From Pisaster brevispinus (taxonomy: Eukaryota > Echinodermata > Asteroidea > Forcipulatida > Asteriidae): 64,000 nucleotides of DNA. The stretch covers positions 2,714,001 through 2,778,000 of the forward strand of contig JAMKCF010000016.1 of NCBI GenBank assembly GCA_023634235.1, written 5' to 3'. Both the position numbers and the translations under genes were made by a program. The number at the start of each line of letters is the position of its first letter. The stretch's first letter is position 1. This document shows, one piece after another, positions 22,630-35,133 of the stretch. Below the pieces are notes generated by a model that did no database searches, was not told where the DNA came from, and saw nothing but the letters and a program-made list of their open reading frames with translations.

Positions 22630-22832
22630 TTAAGTTACTCTTGGTTCATGGCACTCCATGGGCGTGTTACTTTCACGATCACCTTGCTCCCTCTCAGATT
22701 TTCGCTTCTTACAGTAGCAGTAGCACACCACAATAATTATACAACCGCCGATGATCACCACAACGATGACTATAATGAGGATGATTACCCATTCTTGGAG
22801 GGTAGTGGGAGTAGGCCCTGATGTGGGTGTAA
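22630..22832 (-). CDS. Terminal coding exon: transmembrane segment and cytoplasmic tail (alternative 3' end 2)
   Basis: From acceptor CCTTGCAG (AG at 22834-22833), in phase 1, it reads TPTSGPTPTTLQE, then WVIILIIVIVVVIIGG and a further hydrophobic run ending CYCYCKKRK, then a charged tail closing MECHEPRVT and TAA at 22632-22630. This is a classical type I membrane exon: a short Thr/Pro stalk, one span, Cys residues for possible palmitoylation, and a Lys/Arg stop-transfer. The entry phase matches the donors of the Thr-rich exons at 40.4-49.8 kb on the same strand, so it may be a distal alternative to the 31.0 kb span exon. It could instead belong to a separate gene whose upstream exons I did not find. 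Confidence 0.65.
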
Positions 22833-22839
22833 CTGCAAG

Positions 22840-23566
22840 GAGAATAAACCATAAAAGTTAATATAGTTTTTCCTAGTCGATTTCAGCAAAAAATAATTCA
22901 GTTTAATAAACAAAGGTTTAAATTCACGTTTATTTCCCGATTAAATTTAAGTTATAGGTTTTTTTTAAGGAACTATTGAATTAAATGTTTTCGTGCATAT
23001 GATTTCACTTTTCTTATTGAGGTTTGTTTCAGTCATTCTATTTCATTTTACACATTGAAGACTAAACTTTCACCATTCTTCAATTGAATGCGTATTTACA
23101 ATTTGATGAAATTGAATAGTTGACCACGCTCTTGCTGTTGGCTTTTGCGAAATTAATTGATCTTTGCAACCGAATGATTTTGAATGATCTTATTTGATAG
23201 TACAAAAGCTAAACTGCTGAAATCGAATCCCTTTTCGGCTGGGAGTCGAGTATTCACTGCTACCATTAACTTCAAAGTTTGTAACAGTTAAGCACATCGT
23301 GTTGCGTTATCTACGAGTCAAGGAATCCAATTGACAAGTGTATACCCAAGCTGGATGATTCCTTTATTGGTATAGCACTCCACACTAATGACGTAACTTT
23401 TGCTCACAATACTGGCTGTCAGACGCACAATCTACAACTTATGCGATAACTGCATCATCGACTGCACATAATACAGACCCCTTGCATTGGACGCCATCTT
23501 TGATGTCAAACAATAGAAACCGTGTACGCGTGTACGCGCTGTGCACGACTCTCAGCCAATGTTAAC
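22840..23566. other. Presumed intron or intergenic, no feature
   Basis: AT-rich; no splice-bounded frame found. Confidence 0.4.
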
Positions 23567-23571
23567 ACTAC

Positions 23572-23840
23572 CAGGGGCGGATCCAGGATTTTCCAAACGG
23601 GGGGGGGGCGTGAAAATTTACCAAGCAACAAAATGGTGAAAAAAAGTGTACGAGGTATGGAATATTAGTAGCTTTAAAAAAAAACAGGTAAGGCCTATGT
23701 CTTTAATTTGGTCTCTCCCTTATTTTTTCCCTCAAGTTTTTTTTTTTTCCCGGTTTTTTTTTTTTTTTTCGTTTTTTTTTTTTTTTCCAAGCAAAAGGGG
23801 GGGGGCGTGCGCCCCCACGCCCCCCCTGTATCCGCCCCTG
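23572..23840. repeat. MITE with CAGGGGCGGATCCAGG ends and 5-bp target duplication
   Basis: The left end, CAGGGGCGGATCCAGG, is matched inversely by the right end (read in reverse CAGGGGCGGATACAGG). ACTAC directly flanks both sides (23567-23571 and 23841-23845), as expected of a target-site duplication. The interior is T and G homopolymers with no coding content. Confidence 0.8.
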
Positions 23841-24169
23841 ACTACACTGACATCAGTGATGAAAGGACTGTTTTGGGCTTGTGACTTCATACCGTCACGC
23901 GTACCACGAAGTGACCTATCGTGTTCAAAGCCCCCCCAAAACGTATTTGGAGAAAATCGCGATTGAAGCTGCACTATTTTTTCAAACTGCTGTTTCGGAG
24001 TCTGCTTATTTATTTATTTATTTTTTGAAGACAAATATAAGCTGAATACTTTAATCATATACATAACCGTTGAGTGTTTTCATTCCTGCAACTACTTTAA
24101 TTAGTAATTAATTCCTAAACACATACATCACTTCGTGAAAATGCCAGTTAGTTTGTATTTTAGCATAGA

Positions 24170-24576
24170 TTAATATCGAAGTCTTATATAGCGCACGTAT
24201 CTACCAAACAAGGTACTCAAGGCGCTGGGTATATACAAACTTTCAGAAAGATAGGTTATCGCAGTGAGGAATTCTGAGACGCAATTATTTAGCACCTTAT
24301 ATAAGGGTTTACAAGGTGCTACGGCGCATACAGCAGCCACAGCCAGGAACACCGGGGCGAACCCCTTCTCTTTTCGATAAGTGCACTGGGTTCTTTTACA
24401 TGCGTTACACAACACATGGGTCCAACGGCTTTACTTCCCATCCGAAGGAAGAAGCAATGGCTAAGTGTCTTGCTTAAGGACAGAAGTGTCACGGCTGGGG
24501 ATTCGAACCCACACTCTGCTGATCAGAAACACCAGAGTTTGAATTCGGTGCTCTTAACCGCTCGGCCACAACACTT
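24170..24576 (-). mobile_element. tRNA-derived SINE, copy 1
   Basis: Read on the minus strand, it starts with a class II tRNA-like head: A box TGGCCGAGCGG (about 24570) and B box GGTTCGAATCC (about 24507). The body follows (TTAAGCAAGACACTTAGCC, AAAGAACCCAGTGCACTTAT, GGTTCGCCCCGGTGTTCCTG), then a tail with CGCGCTATATAAG-type text. About 80% or more matches the copy at 62.1 kb by eye. The internal pol III promoter may be intact, but the element is not a working tRNA. Confidence 0.85.
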
Positions 24577-25194
24577 CCACGATTAGGGTTAGAGGCGTCT
24601 GTCTCCTGAAAAGGTCAAAACATTACCGATGCCAGCAGGGATAGGCCTATGTAATAAGTAACTATTAGTTCTCTGTTGGCGGGACAGACGTATCCCCATA
24701 CTTTTGTTTGGGCACTGGCCTGGTGACCAGTCTTTTTTTTTTTTTTTGTCTTTTTCTTCCACTCTGTGCTTTTTAACATGTGTTCTGCGCCCTTGATCAT
24801 TTTGTATGTAAGGGGCGCAATATAAATTTTAAATATTATTATTATTATTAAACCACGAGTATAACCGCAGAGCACTGTGTAAATTGCATATTGAGACCTA
24901 TTGTGAAAATGTCACAAGCGCGCCTGAACTGTGTCGTAGCGCTTTGTATATCATTGGTAAAGTGACGCATCGAGATAGGTCATTTCGTGAAAATACAAAA
25001 CGGCAAATCTAGTGAGACGTCGTTTTTACTCATTAGTGTAATTACGAAACTACTACGTATTAGGTATTTAAACTTGCTGAAAATGTTAACAGTAATGAAT
25101 ACATGTATATTAATAACTTGTGTCAAACCCGATTTGCAACGCTTCAACTTGAAGAAGCGTTCCATACATTTTTTTCCAGCCCCGCTCATTATTA

Positions 25195-25447
25195 GGGCCC
25201 AATTTCATGGCTCTGCTTACTGCCAAATTCTGCGCTTACGATCACCATTCTCCGCTTACTGTGCAAGCGCCAAATTTCTGCTGTGTAAACGAAGATTGTC
25301 TAGTAACGTACGCGCACACGCACAAGAAACAAGCTTGCTAAAATTCCCTTCTAACCCGTGAAATTCGCTTTCCGTAAGCGCGGAATTCCCCGCTTCCGTA
25401 AGGGCCGATTCTTTGCTTACGGTAAGCAGAGCCATGAAATTGGGCCC
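25195..25447. repeat. Foldback MITE, GGGCCCAATTTCATGGCTCT ends
   Basis: The first and last 26 or so bases are inverted copies (GGGCCCAATTTCATGGCTCT then GCTTAC). The interior has CGCTTAC/GTAAGCG inverted words. It is related to, but distinct from, the 8673-8865 element at the inner half of the ends. Confidence 0.8.
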
Positions 25448-25481
25448 AGATTGGAATTGGTTTGTCGTTATTAGGCATGAA

Positions 25482-25545
25482 TGGTGGTCGAGCGGTAAGG
25501 CTTTGTAATAGCATAAGTCGTGGGTTCGAATCCCACCAGATGGAT
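25482..25545 (+). other. tRNA-like sequence (pseudo-tRNA)
   Basis: GTGGTCGAGCGGTAAGGC resembles an A box and GGTTCGAATCCCACC a B box with T arm, about 35 bases apart. The total is short and the anticodon arm is not convincing. It could be a truncated tRNA or SINE head. Confidence 0.4.
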
Positions 25546-25729
25546 TTAATCACCGTAGACAGCGGCAGCATCATCATTCCTCTTACTATTAAGACGCGGA
25601 CAAAGAAAACCTTTTATAAAAAAAGGGTTAGTTATAAAGTATTAGTTCATCACTATATCGAAATAACAGTTAAATTAGTAGTTATCTTAGGTCCCGTTGT
25701 GATTGGCGCAAATGCCGCGTGTTGAACGT

Positions 25730-26359
25730 CTGTTCACCTAATAACACTGCACGTGGTTGACGAGTTCACGTGACAAAATTTTAAACGTTAAGCTCAAACT
25801 CGTTCCCATGGGCAGCGTGCTGTATCGTCCTCTCTCGTCATCATTGTTTCTAGGTTTGCTTAAGCTCTGCACTTACCAAATCCATCCTCAACATTGAAGA
25901 CGTACAATGTAACATTGGTCAGAAAGCCTCACTCGTTAACTCATTAAATTGTTCATAAGCATGGTTTAAAATATAAATAGGCAACACTCCTTAAAACTAA
26001 AAACAAAACAGAAAGTAAAACACGGTTGGAATGAGTGAGCAAAACAAAATGTAGTTTTTTACCCACTTTATTAACTGTTTCAAATCAAATGCAAACTTCA
26101 ACTGTGCATGCCAATCATACACAGTTTAAATTGTACACGGATAACCCATGCCCCCAAAATGTCAGATATCTAGTAAATGGCATGAGACTTTGAAGGCAAG
26201 TGACCTCATTCTGTTTTGGCCCGTTAAGGTAAGGGTATCCGTCAATCTGTTATTTCAGATGCAGTCTGAGTAAAATATACACAATTTGCAAATAATATAA
26301 ATAGTAATCACTTCAAAAAGACAAATCAAACCATATTAATAATATGGACCAAATGAGTC
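25730..26359. other. No gene recognised
   Basis: Plain AT-rich DNA without splice-bounded frames. Confidence 0.4.
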
Positions 26360-26625
26360 GTTGGTTTAGTTGTTGGTTTTGTTGTTGGTGTTGTTGTTCT
26401 TGCTGGTGTTATTCTTGCTGTTGTTGTTCCTGCTGCTGCTGCTGCTGCTGCTGTTGTTGTTATTGATTTTGCTGTTACTACTGCTGTTGTTTGCTTTGTT
26501 GTCTGTTACTGTTTTATTGTTGTTTTGCTGCTGTTGTTTTTGTTGCTCTTGTTTTGTTGTTGTTTATCATTTGCTGTTAATAATTAGTATTGCTGTTTAT
26601 GTTTTGTTGTTGTTATTGTTTTTTA
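26360..26625. repeat. TTG/CTG trinucleotide-rich microsatellite
   Basis: Imperfect TTG and CTG triplets, with a purer CTG core about 26430-26450. The Leu-run frame across it is an artefact of the repeat. Confidence 0.9.
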
Positions 26626-26639
26626 CAATGAACAACATC

Positions 26640-28449
26640 GATCTATGTGTAAAGAAAAACATTCACAATTGCTCAGGCCTCTAAAAGCTGTTAAAGTTCT
26701 TTCGCTCAATGATTGTCAGAGAGACTGTTATCCTAAAACGTGGCTACCCTTGGATAGAGTTGTAAAAATAAAACAACTGGACACATAAAATGTGGCCCAT
26801 TATATCTGCCTGTCCTGTGCAGAAATCTGTTATGATTTTATTTTGTGAATTCGTGGTATCAATTCTTGAGCAGTGCTAACAACATGTACCTAAGCTCACT
26901 GGAGTCAGAATATTGAACACAAATCTACAAATACTTTTTTAAATTACCATTGTTTATCAGATAGCACTACACACTATCAAGCATAAACAATGCAGGCTAC
27001 AGGACGGAACTAAACAAAATTTATATTTAATTGATATGAGTTCTTTTTGGTACATAAGACATTTTAAAATAACCACTTTCAAAAACTATTTTAGTTAGAG
27101 TGATTGTTGGCAAGATGATTGAGTTGAAGCGTCCCTGGGACAAATTTTGGCTTCCAGTTAAAAAAAAGAAATTAGAAAAAAAAGAAGAAAAGAGAACAAG
27201 GACTAGTGCAATTCCTCCTATGTTTTACACAAGTAAATTAAAGTAAACTTTCACTTCAGAAGTAAAGCCGAATTTGGCAAAACACTCAAAGCTTAATCTG
27301 CATAATATAATTAAAAACTCTTTGTAGGCATATTTACACGCACAAAGTCATCGAAACCAAAAACGTTACCCAATTGGAGACCTCTTCTCCAAAGGTCATG
27401 AAGTTGGTCCCGATCGGGAAGCAGGAAACATTATACTTGGACGGACAGTTATCCCTCTAGCTATACAAATGGGATATTAATTTATAACCCATACCCCATT
27501 GGCACCCTTTTTCCTCAAGTCCATACATCAACCCTATACGCGCATCTGTGATACAGCGCAAGGGTTTCTCAGTGTAATAACTAGCCTCTTTTTTCAAAGC
27601 TGACAAACCTTCGCGCGTAATGTTCAATAAAATCCCACGTTTTATCGTTCAAGAAATAATCTGATCTAAAGGGCCCCGAGTCTTTGCAAAACATGCGAAA
27701 GACAGGTCACAGGATTCTCAAATATGTACATCCTCAAAGAAAATACATGCGTATTGCTACGGACCTTGCGCATTGACGTTATCCCTCAGATTTATGGGCG
27801 CAGCGCCCAGGATGGGCCAATGAGCAGTAGCTCTCTTTGACTATACATGAGGGCGTCCTACCCTTAGACGTCATGAGAAGGTCTTTAGGCGTCTTATAAC
27901 TTCATTGTTGTGCAAGATCATGGGAAGTGGGCATGGTTTCAAATCACACTTAACAACACGATCGAGCGTCCAATCGGGAACGTCTTTGGTGACATATTAC
28001 ATCCATCATAATTAAAATATGTACAATATTGGTGTACATGCTAAGCACCACATTTCCACTGTCAACCGATCACGTGCTGTCTACGTGTTACATGTACTCG
28101 GTTTATATGCACACACAAGTTACACACATTTATTACAATGTTTACTTGCTACATGCAACACGATAAAGTCTGAAAGTCAAAATACCAAAAAAGTAAATAA
28201 AACATCTGACTAACTCGGGACAGGGAACATGAGACCGTATTAATGTAGATCTTAGGATCTACATTCAAATTAAAAATGGTCGACCTCTCCTGGCAGGAAA
28301 CCAAGATTAGTAATGCAACAATTCAACAATTTCCCGTAACATAGAAAACTTTAACAATAACTGGAGAGATAAGATGAACATTAGATGTTCAGCTTTCCAT
28401 CCTTCACAAATTTAATAAAATAAAATCCACATATATAGTGGAAAGATAA
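26640..28449. other. No gene recognised
   Basis: AT-rich. A stretch around 27780-27870 (GGGCGCAGCGCCC, GAGGGCGTCCTACC) resembles part of the foldback at 39.9 kb. Confidence 0.4.
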
Positions 28450-28782
28450 CACTCTAAAGACCCCCAGGTCAGCGATGATCTGGATCTAAGGTCCAAAGGG
28501 GCATGATCCATTTGCGGGTCAGGCTGACCCGAAAACTGGTAATACAAAAGGATATTACCTCGGATTCAGCGACAGTTTGACCCATTTCTAGGTTATTTTG
28601 TCCCGGCATGGTCCAGTTGTGGGTCAGGATGATCCGGCAAGTGGTTCTACGAACATGGATTTAAACGTTTTACCCATTTCTATGTCATTTTGACACCGAT
28701 TCCGGGTCAACTGACGTAGAAATAGTTCAGGCCTTACGGGAACCGGATTCGGGTCAATTCTGACCGGGAAGTGTTTAGAGTG
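28450..28782. repeat. TGACCCGG-family foldback, long copy
   Basis: The left end is CACTCTAAAGACCCCCAGGT. The right end, read in reverse, is CACTCTAAACACTTCCCGGT. The interior has repeated GGGTCAGG-TGA-CCGG and GTTTTACCCATTTCT words. An internal partial duplication makes it about 110 bp longer than the 36.2 kb copy. Confidence 0.75.
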
Positions 28783-30390
28783 TCTTTGTTTTATACACAA
28801 GTATACACGTTTTGCTTACAACCCTTTTAAGCTGATGTGCTTTCACGTTCAAACATGAGATAAAAGAAAGCATACACTGTACAACCATTACATGAATGAG
28901 CCGTTTCGGCATTGGAACGTACAATAACCAACATGTGAAATGTTCATTAAAAAAAGCAAAAGTGCAACGGTTAAAAGTGATGATTATGTTTGTCACATTT
29001 AAATAGCTTTACAACAAGTCTGGGTATAGTTTATTTTAAGAGCAGGATGAGGTTACACACAAACACATTTGAAGCTCATCTAAAAAAACTGGCTTTTTAT
29101 GCCCCGCGGTCGGCGAAGCCACCGAAGGGGCATACTGTTTCCGACATGTCCTTCCGAGTGCCCTTTAATACATACGCCAACTTACGGGGTATTTTTAACA
29201 ATAGAACAATGCTACCCCACAAGGTTTTCTTTGTTCCTCCCCACCCAGCATCTTCCCCCACCCCTCCTCCCTTCCAACCCAACCCTCCCCACCCCTTCAC
29301 CCGATCCCTACCCTCTTTCCCCCACCCCTCCCCCACCCCAGCAATCTAACATGCAACTACTCTTGTGCAACTTACTACGGCACATTCTTTTCTCTGTTTC
29401 ATTTCACATTTAAATTGTTTCAAATCCCTCGGAAGTATATTGTTCCCCCCCCCCCGCCTCCGCCTCCCCAGGTCAATTGTATGGTCAATGTTATTATGGC
29501 AAAAATTTTATTATTTTATGCCTAACAAAATAAAATGATGTCCCAGTGATAATTTTAAAAGGACTTGGCATATGAACTGGTGTGTGGCTTGGTCTCGGGA
29601 TACAGACACCTCCTATTTTTAGACCACATAGGTCAAATGTTGAGAAACGGACTGGCTCATGGGGAATGTTTCTTGTTTTAAGTTTAATTCGATTACATAC
29701 TTCAACGGTCAGTCTAAAGTCAAAGCTAAGTCGACGTGTGTATTTCTTTGCCGATCAAGAACGCGCATTGACACCAGTAAACTTGTTTCGGACAAAATCA
29801 CTTTCACATCGTAAAACGTATTTGACAAACGGCACGAGACTAAGTGAAAAAACGAATCACTAGAACATCGATTAGCTGAAGACAATATACTGATGTTGCA
29901 GAATTCTGGAAAAAAAAAATAACGAGATATAATTCTTACTGTTGTTTTTAACACGTGAATAAATCAATCATCTAAAAGGTTCTAAAACGAAGTATCCTTA
30001 TCAAAAAAAAATATGCCGTGAGAAAAAAGTATGGGAGAATTTCAAGAATATAGGCTTGTTTTATATAAATTTGGGCCCTGGTCTAACTTTGTCATTTGCA
30101 CATTTTCACGAAACACGTGGGTTGGTGTGATTGACCTTTGTACTCGGTCTCTTTTCCTGTTTAGCTTTGAACAAGAGAGGGCGCCAAACGATTTCATGTG
30201 ATTATTCTGTCGATTTTGTAAGGAGCATGGCTTTAGCCATACTAAGAATGCTTTGTATTTACTTGGGAAAGATTAGTTCGTAATAATGGTATCTCCTGAA
30301 GCTCCATTCAAATCCAATAAAGTCAAACAACTCCCTGAAGCGGGTTTTAGAGTACAGCCCCTGGTTGAGGCTGGATTAATGTGAGTTCTT
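28783..30390. other. No gene recognised; C-rich tract at 29220-29345
   Basis: The tract is C-rich and T-poor on the plus strand (many CCCACCCC words), which explains the Pro-rich frames there. A C run lies at about 29445-29454. The rest is unremarkable. Confidence 0.5.
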
Positions 30391-30398
30391 ACCCGCAA

Positions 30399-30466
30399 TT
30401 ACACATCTACTTTGCCATCAACCTCTTTTTTCTTTCCTTTCTTGCTCTGATTACTCTCTGGCGATA
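30399..30466 (-). CDS. Last coding exon of alternative 3' end 1: short Lys-rich cytoplasmic tail
   Basis: From acceptor CTTCACAG (AG at 30468-30467), phase 1, it reads SPESNQ then SKKGKKKEVDGKVDV and TAA at 30401-30399. The base left over from the 31020 donor completes a Val codon, so it joins the membrane exon in frame. A donor-like GGGTAAGAA sits 8 bases after the stop, so a further 3' UTR intron is possible. Confidence 0.6.
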
Positions 30467-31019
30467 CTGTGAAGGAAAAACAGAAAACAAATTAAAACAA
30501 AATCAGATAACTATCACAGTCCATTCATACAGAACTTAAACCAACTGGACCATTACAGTTTCAATTGGATATTGCTTCTTAATCTTCAACTTTCATCATG
30601 CAGTTTAAGCCCATTTGTTTCTCATTGCAATGCAATATTTTGGCCACCAAGACCTGTGATTCTGGTCACGATGACCAAGGTTGATCTGGGTGCTATTTTG
30701 TAGAACGAAATTTCGACTCCACAAAACGGCGGACCGTATGTTCCACTGCTGGTTGTGTTTCAAGAGGCGAATTTATGGACTTTTTACTGCTCATTTTGTA
30801 GCTAAACACTGTTATTTTTATGCAGTTCCACACAGCACCATTTTGAGATTTGTGCCCCTTTCCACACATTCGTTGTTGTGCAGATCAATGCAGGGACAAC
30901 TCATGTCAAACAGCCCTTCAACATGCGTAGATTTTGACCTCGGGTCAGTGTTGCATAGATGATCCAATAAATATGTGTCACAGAACTGGGTCAAGTTAAA
31001 ATTGTTGATATCCACTTAC

Positions 31020-31145
31020 CTTCCGTCTTATTGTTGTACTTCCAGATGGCTATGCCACAGCCAACTATTATCAAAAACAGACACACACACCCAACTATGA
31101 TGCCTAAAATGACACCGAAAGACAGAGTTGGAGTTGCTGGAGTTT
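31020..31145 (-). CDS. Transmembrane exon, alternative 3' end 1
   Basis: Acceptor TTTTCACAG (AG at 31147-31146) and donor GAAG/GTAAGT (31020/31019), phase 1-1, 126 nt. It reads TPATPTLSFGVILGII, then VGCVCLFLIIVGCGIAIW and KYNNKTE: a Thr/Pro stalk end, one span of about 25 hydrophobic residues with Gly and Cys, and a short basic stop-transfer. It is a clear single-pass exon. The partner on the 3' side is 30466-30399. On the 5' side it accepts any phase-1 donor, such as the Thr-rich exon ending at 40370. Confidence 0.65.
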
Positions 31146-31149
31146 CTGT

Positions 31150-32120
31150 GAAAAATAAAAATTGAAAAGGGCATTTAGGAAATAGTTTGTGGTTTTTCTT
31201 CTAACACCAGAAGAAAAAATGAGAACGTGACTTTCGTGTCATTCAGTTGGGATTCAATTTTTAAATTGTTTTCACCCTTGGTTTTATGTAACGGTCTTAA
31301 CAATGGTAATTAATGTTGATGGACAACTTAAATCGCCAGAGGTTTTCTTTGTTTTGTTTCCCCCTATATTTTTTTATTTTCCAAACATATTCCTTCATCT
31401 TTTCAAACAAGAAATTTGCAAGGGTAGGTTCCATCAACATGTTCAGAATACTGCAATCCCCAAAAAGGGAAATTTTAATAACAAAACTTAGATGATTACT
31501 TCTTTCTTTTCTTGTTTTGCTTTGTTTAATTATCGCTCAACCAAAAGCCCTTAATGATTGGAAAGATTTACAAAAGGAAAGAGAGGGGAACTAGAAAAAT
31601 ACGAGTCGTGGAAAGTAGACAAGCTTGAAAAATAATACAGAATTTAACAATGAAATGCGAATGACTAACAGCTGTAAATGGAACATAAAATGCAGACAAG
31701 AATAAATTCCAGAAAATAAGGATTCTAAAAAGCATTGCAATACACTACGAAATATGAAGTGATGTCAAATTCAACAGAGGACAATAAGTTAAGCACGACA
31801 CTAACTGTTAAACAAGCACTTTTCCCTCATCCAGTAGCAATTGTTAATAAAGTTCAGCATTAATCTTTCAACATAAATGCACATTGTACAATAAAGTTCT
31901 GCTTATACTTCTTGCAAACGTATGAACAGAACTATGAAAATTATGACCCTTGCAAAAGTTTAACACAAACTTATACCCCCAGCATTTTGAATATATACGA
32001 GACAGCTATAAAGATGTTTACGTACACCACAAAATTTACAGAAACGTTTGCAAGATTTGAAAGATGACTATTTCAGAGCTATAATTTATACAGCACTAAG
32101 TAGAACAGTTTGCAAGTGAA
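31150..32120. other. Intron, no feature recognised
   Basis: AT-rich, with short chance frames only. Confidence 0.4.
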
Positions 32121-32122
32121 TA

Positions 32123-32387
32123 CACTCCCAAAAGCCATGGGTCAGAAAAAAACCAGGAGAAAGATCTCTCAGGCGCAAACCCCCCCTTTTTTTTCTTAAT
32201 TTAATTGTATTTATTTATTTATTTATTTATTTATTTTTTTTATATAAATGGGATTTTAAATCACAATCTGCGTAATTGTGACGTATTTCTGGGTCATTTT
32301 GACACATATTCCAGGTCATACTGACCATGAAATGGCTCGCGCGGCACGGGGAATCTGATCAAATCTGACCCGGAAGATTTCAGAGTG
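32123..32387. repeat. TGACCCGG-family foldback copy, with an adjoining fragment to about 32520
   Basis: The left end is CACTCCCAAAAGCCATGGGT. The right end, read in reverse, is CACTCTGAAATCTTCCGGGT. The interior contains (TTTA)n at about 32210-32235 and CTGGGTCATTTTGACACATA. After 32390 a second partial copy follows (AATCTGGGTCAACATGAC, TGCTGACCCGCAAATGG). Confidence 0.65.
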
Positions 32388-32529
32388 CAGCTTGACCAGT
32401 TTTCCATATCACACTAACCAGGAATCTGGGTCAACATGACTGTGTACTTCTTATTCCGGAATATGTTAACACTAAACCGGGACTTGCTGACCCGCAAATG
32501 GTTTCTGGAACACTCCCCATGTTCAATTC

Positions 32530-35120
32530 TGACAAATGAATATTTGTTAGTGTACCGCATAGCTACTGTTTATTTTGTGGCAGCTAAAACGGGAAAAATA
32601 AGCTTGTCACACAAATGGAACATCAGTACAGCTGTGAAAAAGGCAAATGTACACATGTACACCACTCAACAGTCTAAGATGTTTTGTTAATGTTACACAA
32701 AATGTGAATAAGACAAAAATGTGTAATAAATTGTGCCTTTTTAGTATGCATTTTTAGTGTTACTAGTAGTAGCATGAGTCTGATTAGTTTTAAAATACCG
32801 GCATATCAGACCAATATGTTAAGCCACGCCCACTATCCATGCATGAAATGAGTTGGGTAATAACAGTGCCTTTAGATTGGAGTAAACAAAACAACCACGA
32901 CCCAGGGAAGGGATACGCTCGACGAGGCTTCGTAGGCGACAGGCCAATGTACGCATGCGCGGACTTTTGTCCACACACAACCGCAGCTGTGATTGGTCAG
33001 TTCGGCTTATTGAATCAGTCATCGATACATTAATTAACATTACAAGTGTTAGTGGTTAGTTGCGGTATGTTATGATGACATGAACATTTACAAGTTGATT
33101 TGAAATGATAATTAGCTGGTGATGTATTGTGATATTGGTATAGTTAATTATTGATACTAGGTCTCTTATTACGAAAGCCCGTTAGTGCCATCGCTACTTT
33201 ATTTTCAAATGCAGTTATTTTATATTTTCAAGAGCAGTTATTTATAAATTGAAAAGCGGTTGTTTTTTCTTTTGAAAAAAATAACTGCTGTAAAAATGCT
33301 TTTGAAAAAATTAATAAATTCTCTTTTAAATTAGCGATGAAATGCAATATTCCGGGTTTCGAAACTTAAAGATCATCCGTCAAAATAAAACTTCAGTTTG
33401 AGTCACACTTGTTTCCGCTCAGACCTGGAACACACCCAGCACATTTATTCACTGGTAGCTGTCATGACAGAGTCGGTGTACATTCATCAAACAAAGCAAG
33501 GGGGAATATGGGAAAACTTTGGATCATTACGTAAGAAATCTAAATTTAAATTGCAAAAACGATTGAAAATAAAAACCTCTCCCAAACCCATCCCCGAACA
33601 TTATAATATTACGCAACTTCTAAAGTGTTAGTGGTACTCATGTTGATTAAAGGTTATACAGGATTGGTATAGCTAACAAGATAGTCCCAGAAAGTGTTCA
33701 AGACCATATTATATAGTCTTATAATTTATAATATTTAGTATACAGTCGTGAAACTAAATACAACTAAATAAAACAACCTGTGCAAATTTGGGCTTAATCC
33801 GTTGTGTGAGTCAGGAGACAATAGCGATAAACCATGCAAATGTTCAATAATTTAGGTTGTAACAACCAAAATAAGCTGTTGCGTTTTGTTGTGTGTGTGT
33901 GTTTTTTTGGTATTTTTTTTTGGGGGGGGGAGGTTGGGGGTTTGTTGTTGTTTTTTAAACCTTTGCCTTGCAACTTGGTCAAAAATATTACATTCAATAC
34001 AAAATACAATAAAAATACAAAAAAGTTATTCAGGAAACCGTGGAAAATTTTGAGCAATTACCTGTCAATTATTGATAATGTTCTTTAACTTTCTACCAGT
34101 GAGTGTGTAATGTCTATAATATTATCTTTGCCAGTTATTATTATGTAGTATTTCGCGTAAACTTCGTCGTTTTTGAATGAGCATGTCCTTTCAAAGTCAC
34201 CGTAACCACAGTGCCCGCAAGAGCTAAAATTTTACAGCCAAAGAGGGCGGCATTTAAGTACACCGCTACTATTGAATACTAACCACGATAACTACCTTGT
34301 TTAGCATATTGTAACCTTTGCACCCATGCAGCGCATCCACGCCCTGTTTGTTGATGTCTCGCCAAGTCTATGATCAATTCGTATTTATAACAACCAGCTA
34401 TGGAAACTATTATTTCAATAGCATCATATAATAATATCATGGACCCACGCTGAGACCACGAATTGTTGAGCTTTGGCATAAAGCCCCTGCAGCCTTTGAT
34501 ATGCTAATGTTGTTGCCTGTCTGGCTATGGTTACCACTTGAAATAACATGAACACAAGCTTTTGTTGATGTTATAAATGGGGATTTTACGTGTAGGCGTA
34601 ATAAGCATACTTCAAAAGCAAAATTAAAATTATATGCGACTGTACGACTGTGTGGGTGTTATTTCCTTGTATATATAACATTCAGCCACGACATTCAAGC
34701 AAGAGGTTCAAAACGAAATACAAGAACGATATGGTCGAAACAAAACAGATTTTGTTTCGTTTTTGGTGAACCATTTCATGGATCTGTTTCAAAATAACTA
34801 TTAAAAAACTACCTTATTAAGGAGTTGTATCAAAATATGTTTAAATGGTTTAGCTGATAGGTGTGGCTTTCAATACTTTCAGTTTATAATAATTTTAGTA
34901 TTAGTTTCCTCCAAGGTGTGAAAACCGACACCGCAAAATAATTTAGTTCTTGAGAAGCTCAGCTTGAAAAAATGCTACCATGCAAATAAAACGCAAATAA
35001 AATTAGCAAGTCAAGCACGATGTTAGTGTTCTGTCCAGAATACAACATAATCTCAAATCATATGAAGATGTCATGAAATCTGGAAATTTTGATTTGTTCG
35101 TGTAAGTGGTAGTTCTGAAG
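32530..35120. other. No gene recognised
   Basis: AT-rich intron or intergenic DNA with a TG/T/G run at 33890-33945. A less AT-rich patch at 32880-33010 ends with a CCAAT-type word (GATTGGTCAG). It has promoter flavour but no exon is attached. Confidence 0.4.
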
Positions 35121-35133
35121 TCTAGTTTCTGAG

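Noticed and set aside
26370..26684. Long Leu-rich frame
   Set aside because: It is the translation of a TTG/CTG microsatellite; there is no start context, domain or splice logic.
29097..29413. Pro/Gly-rich frames on both strands
   Set aside because: Driven by a C-rich tract; every frame is low complexity.
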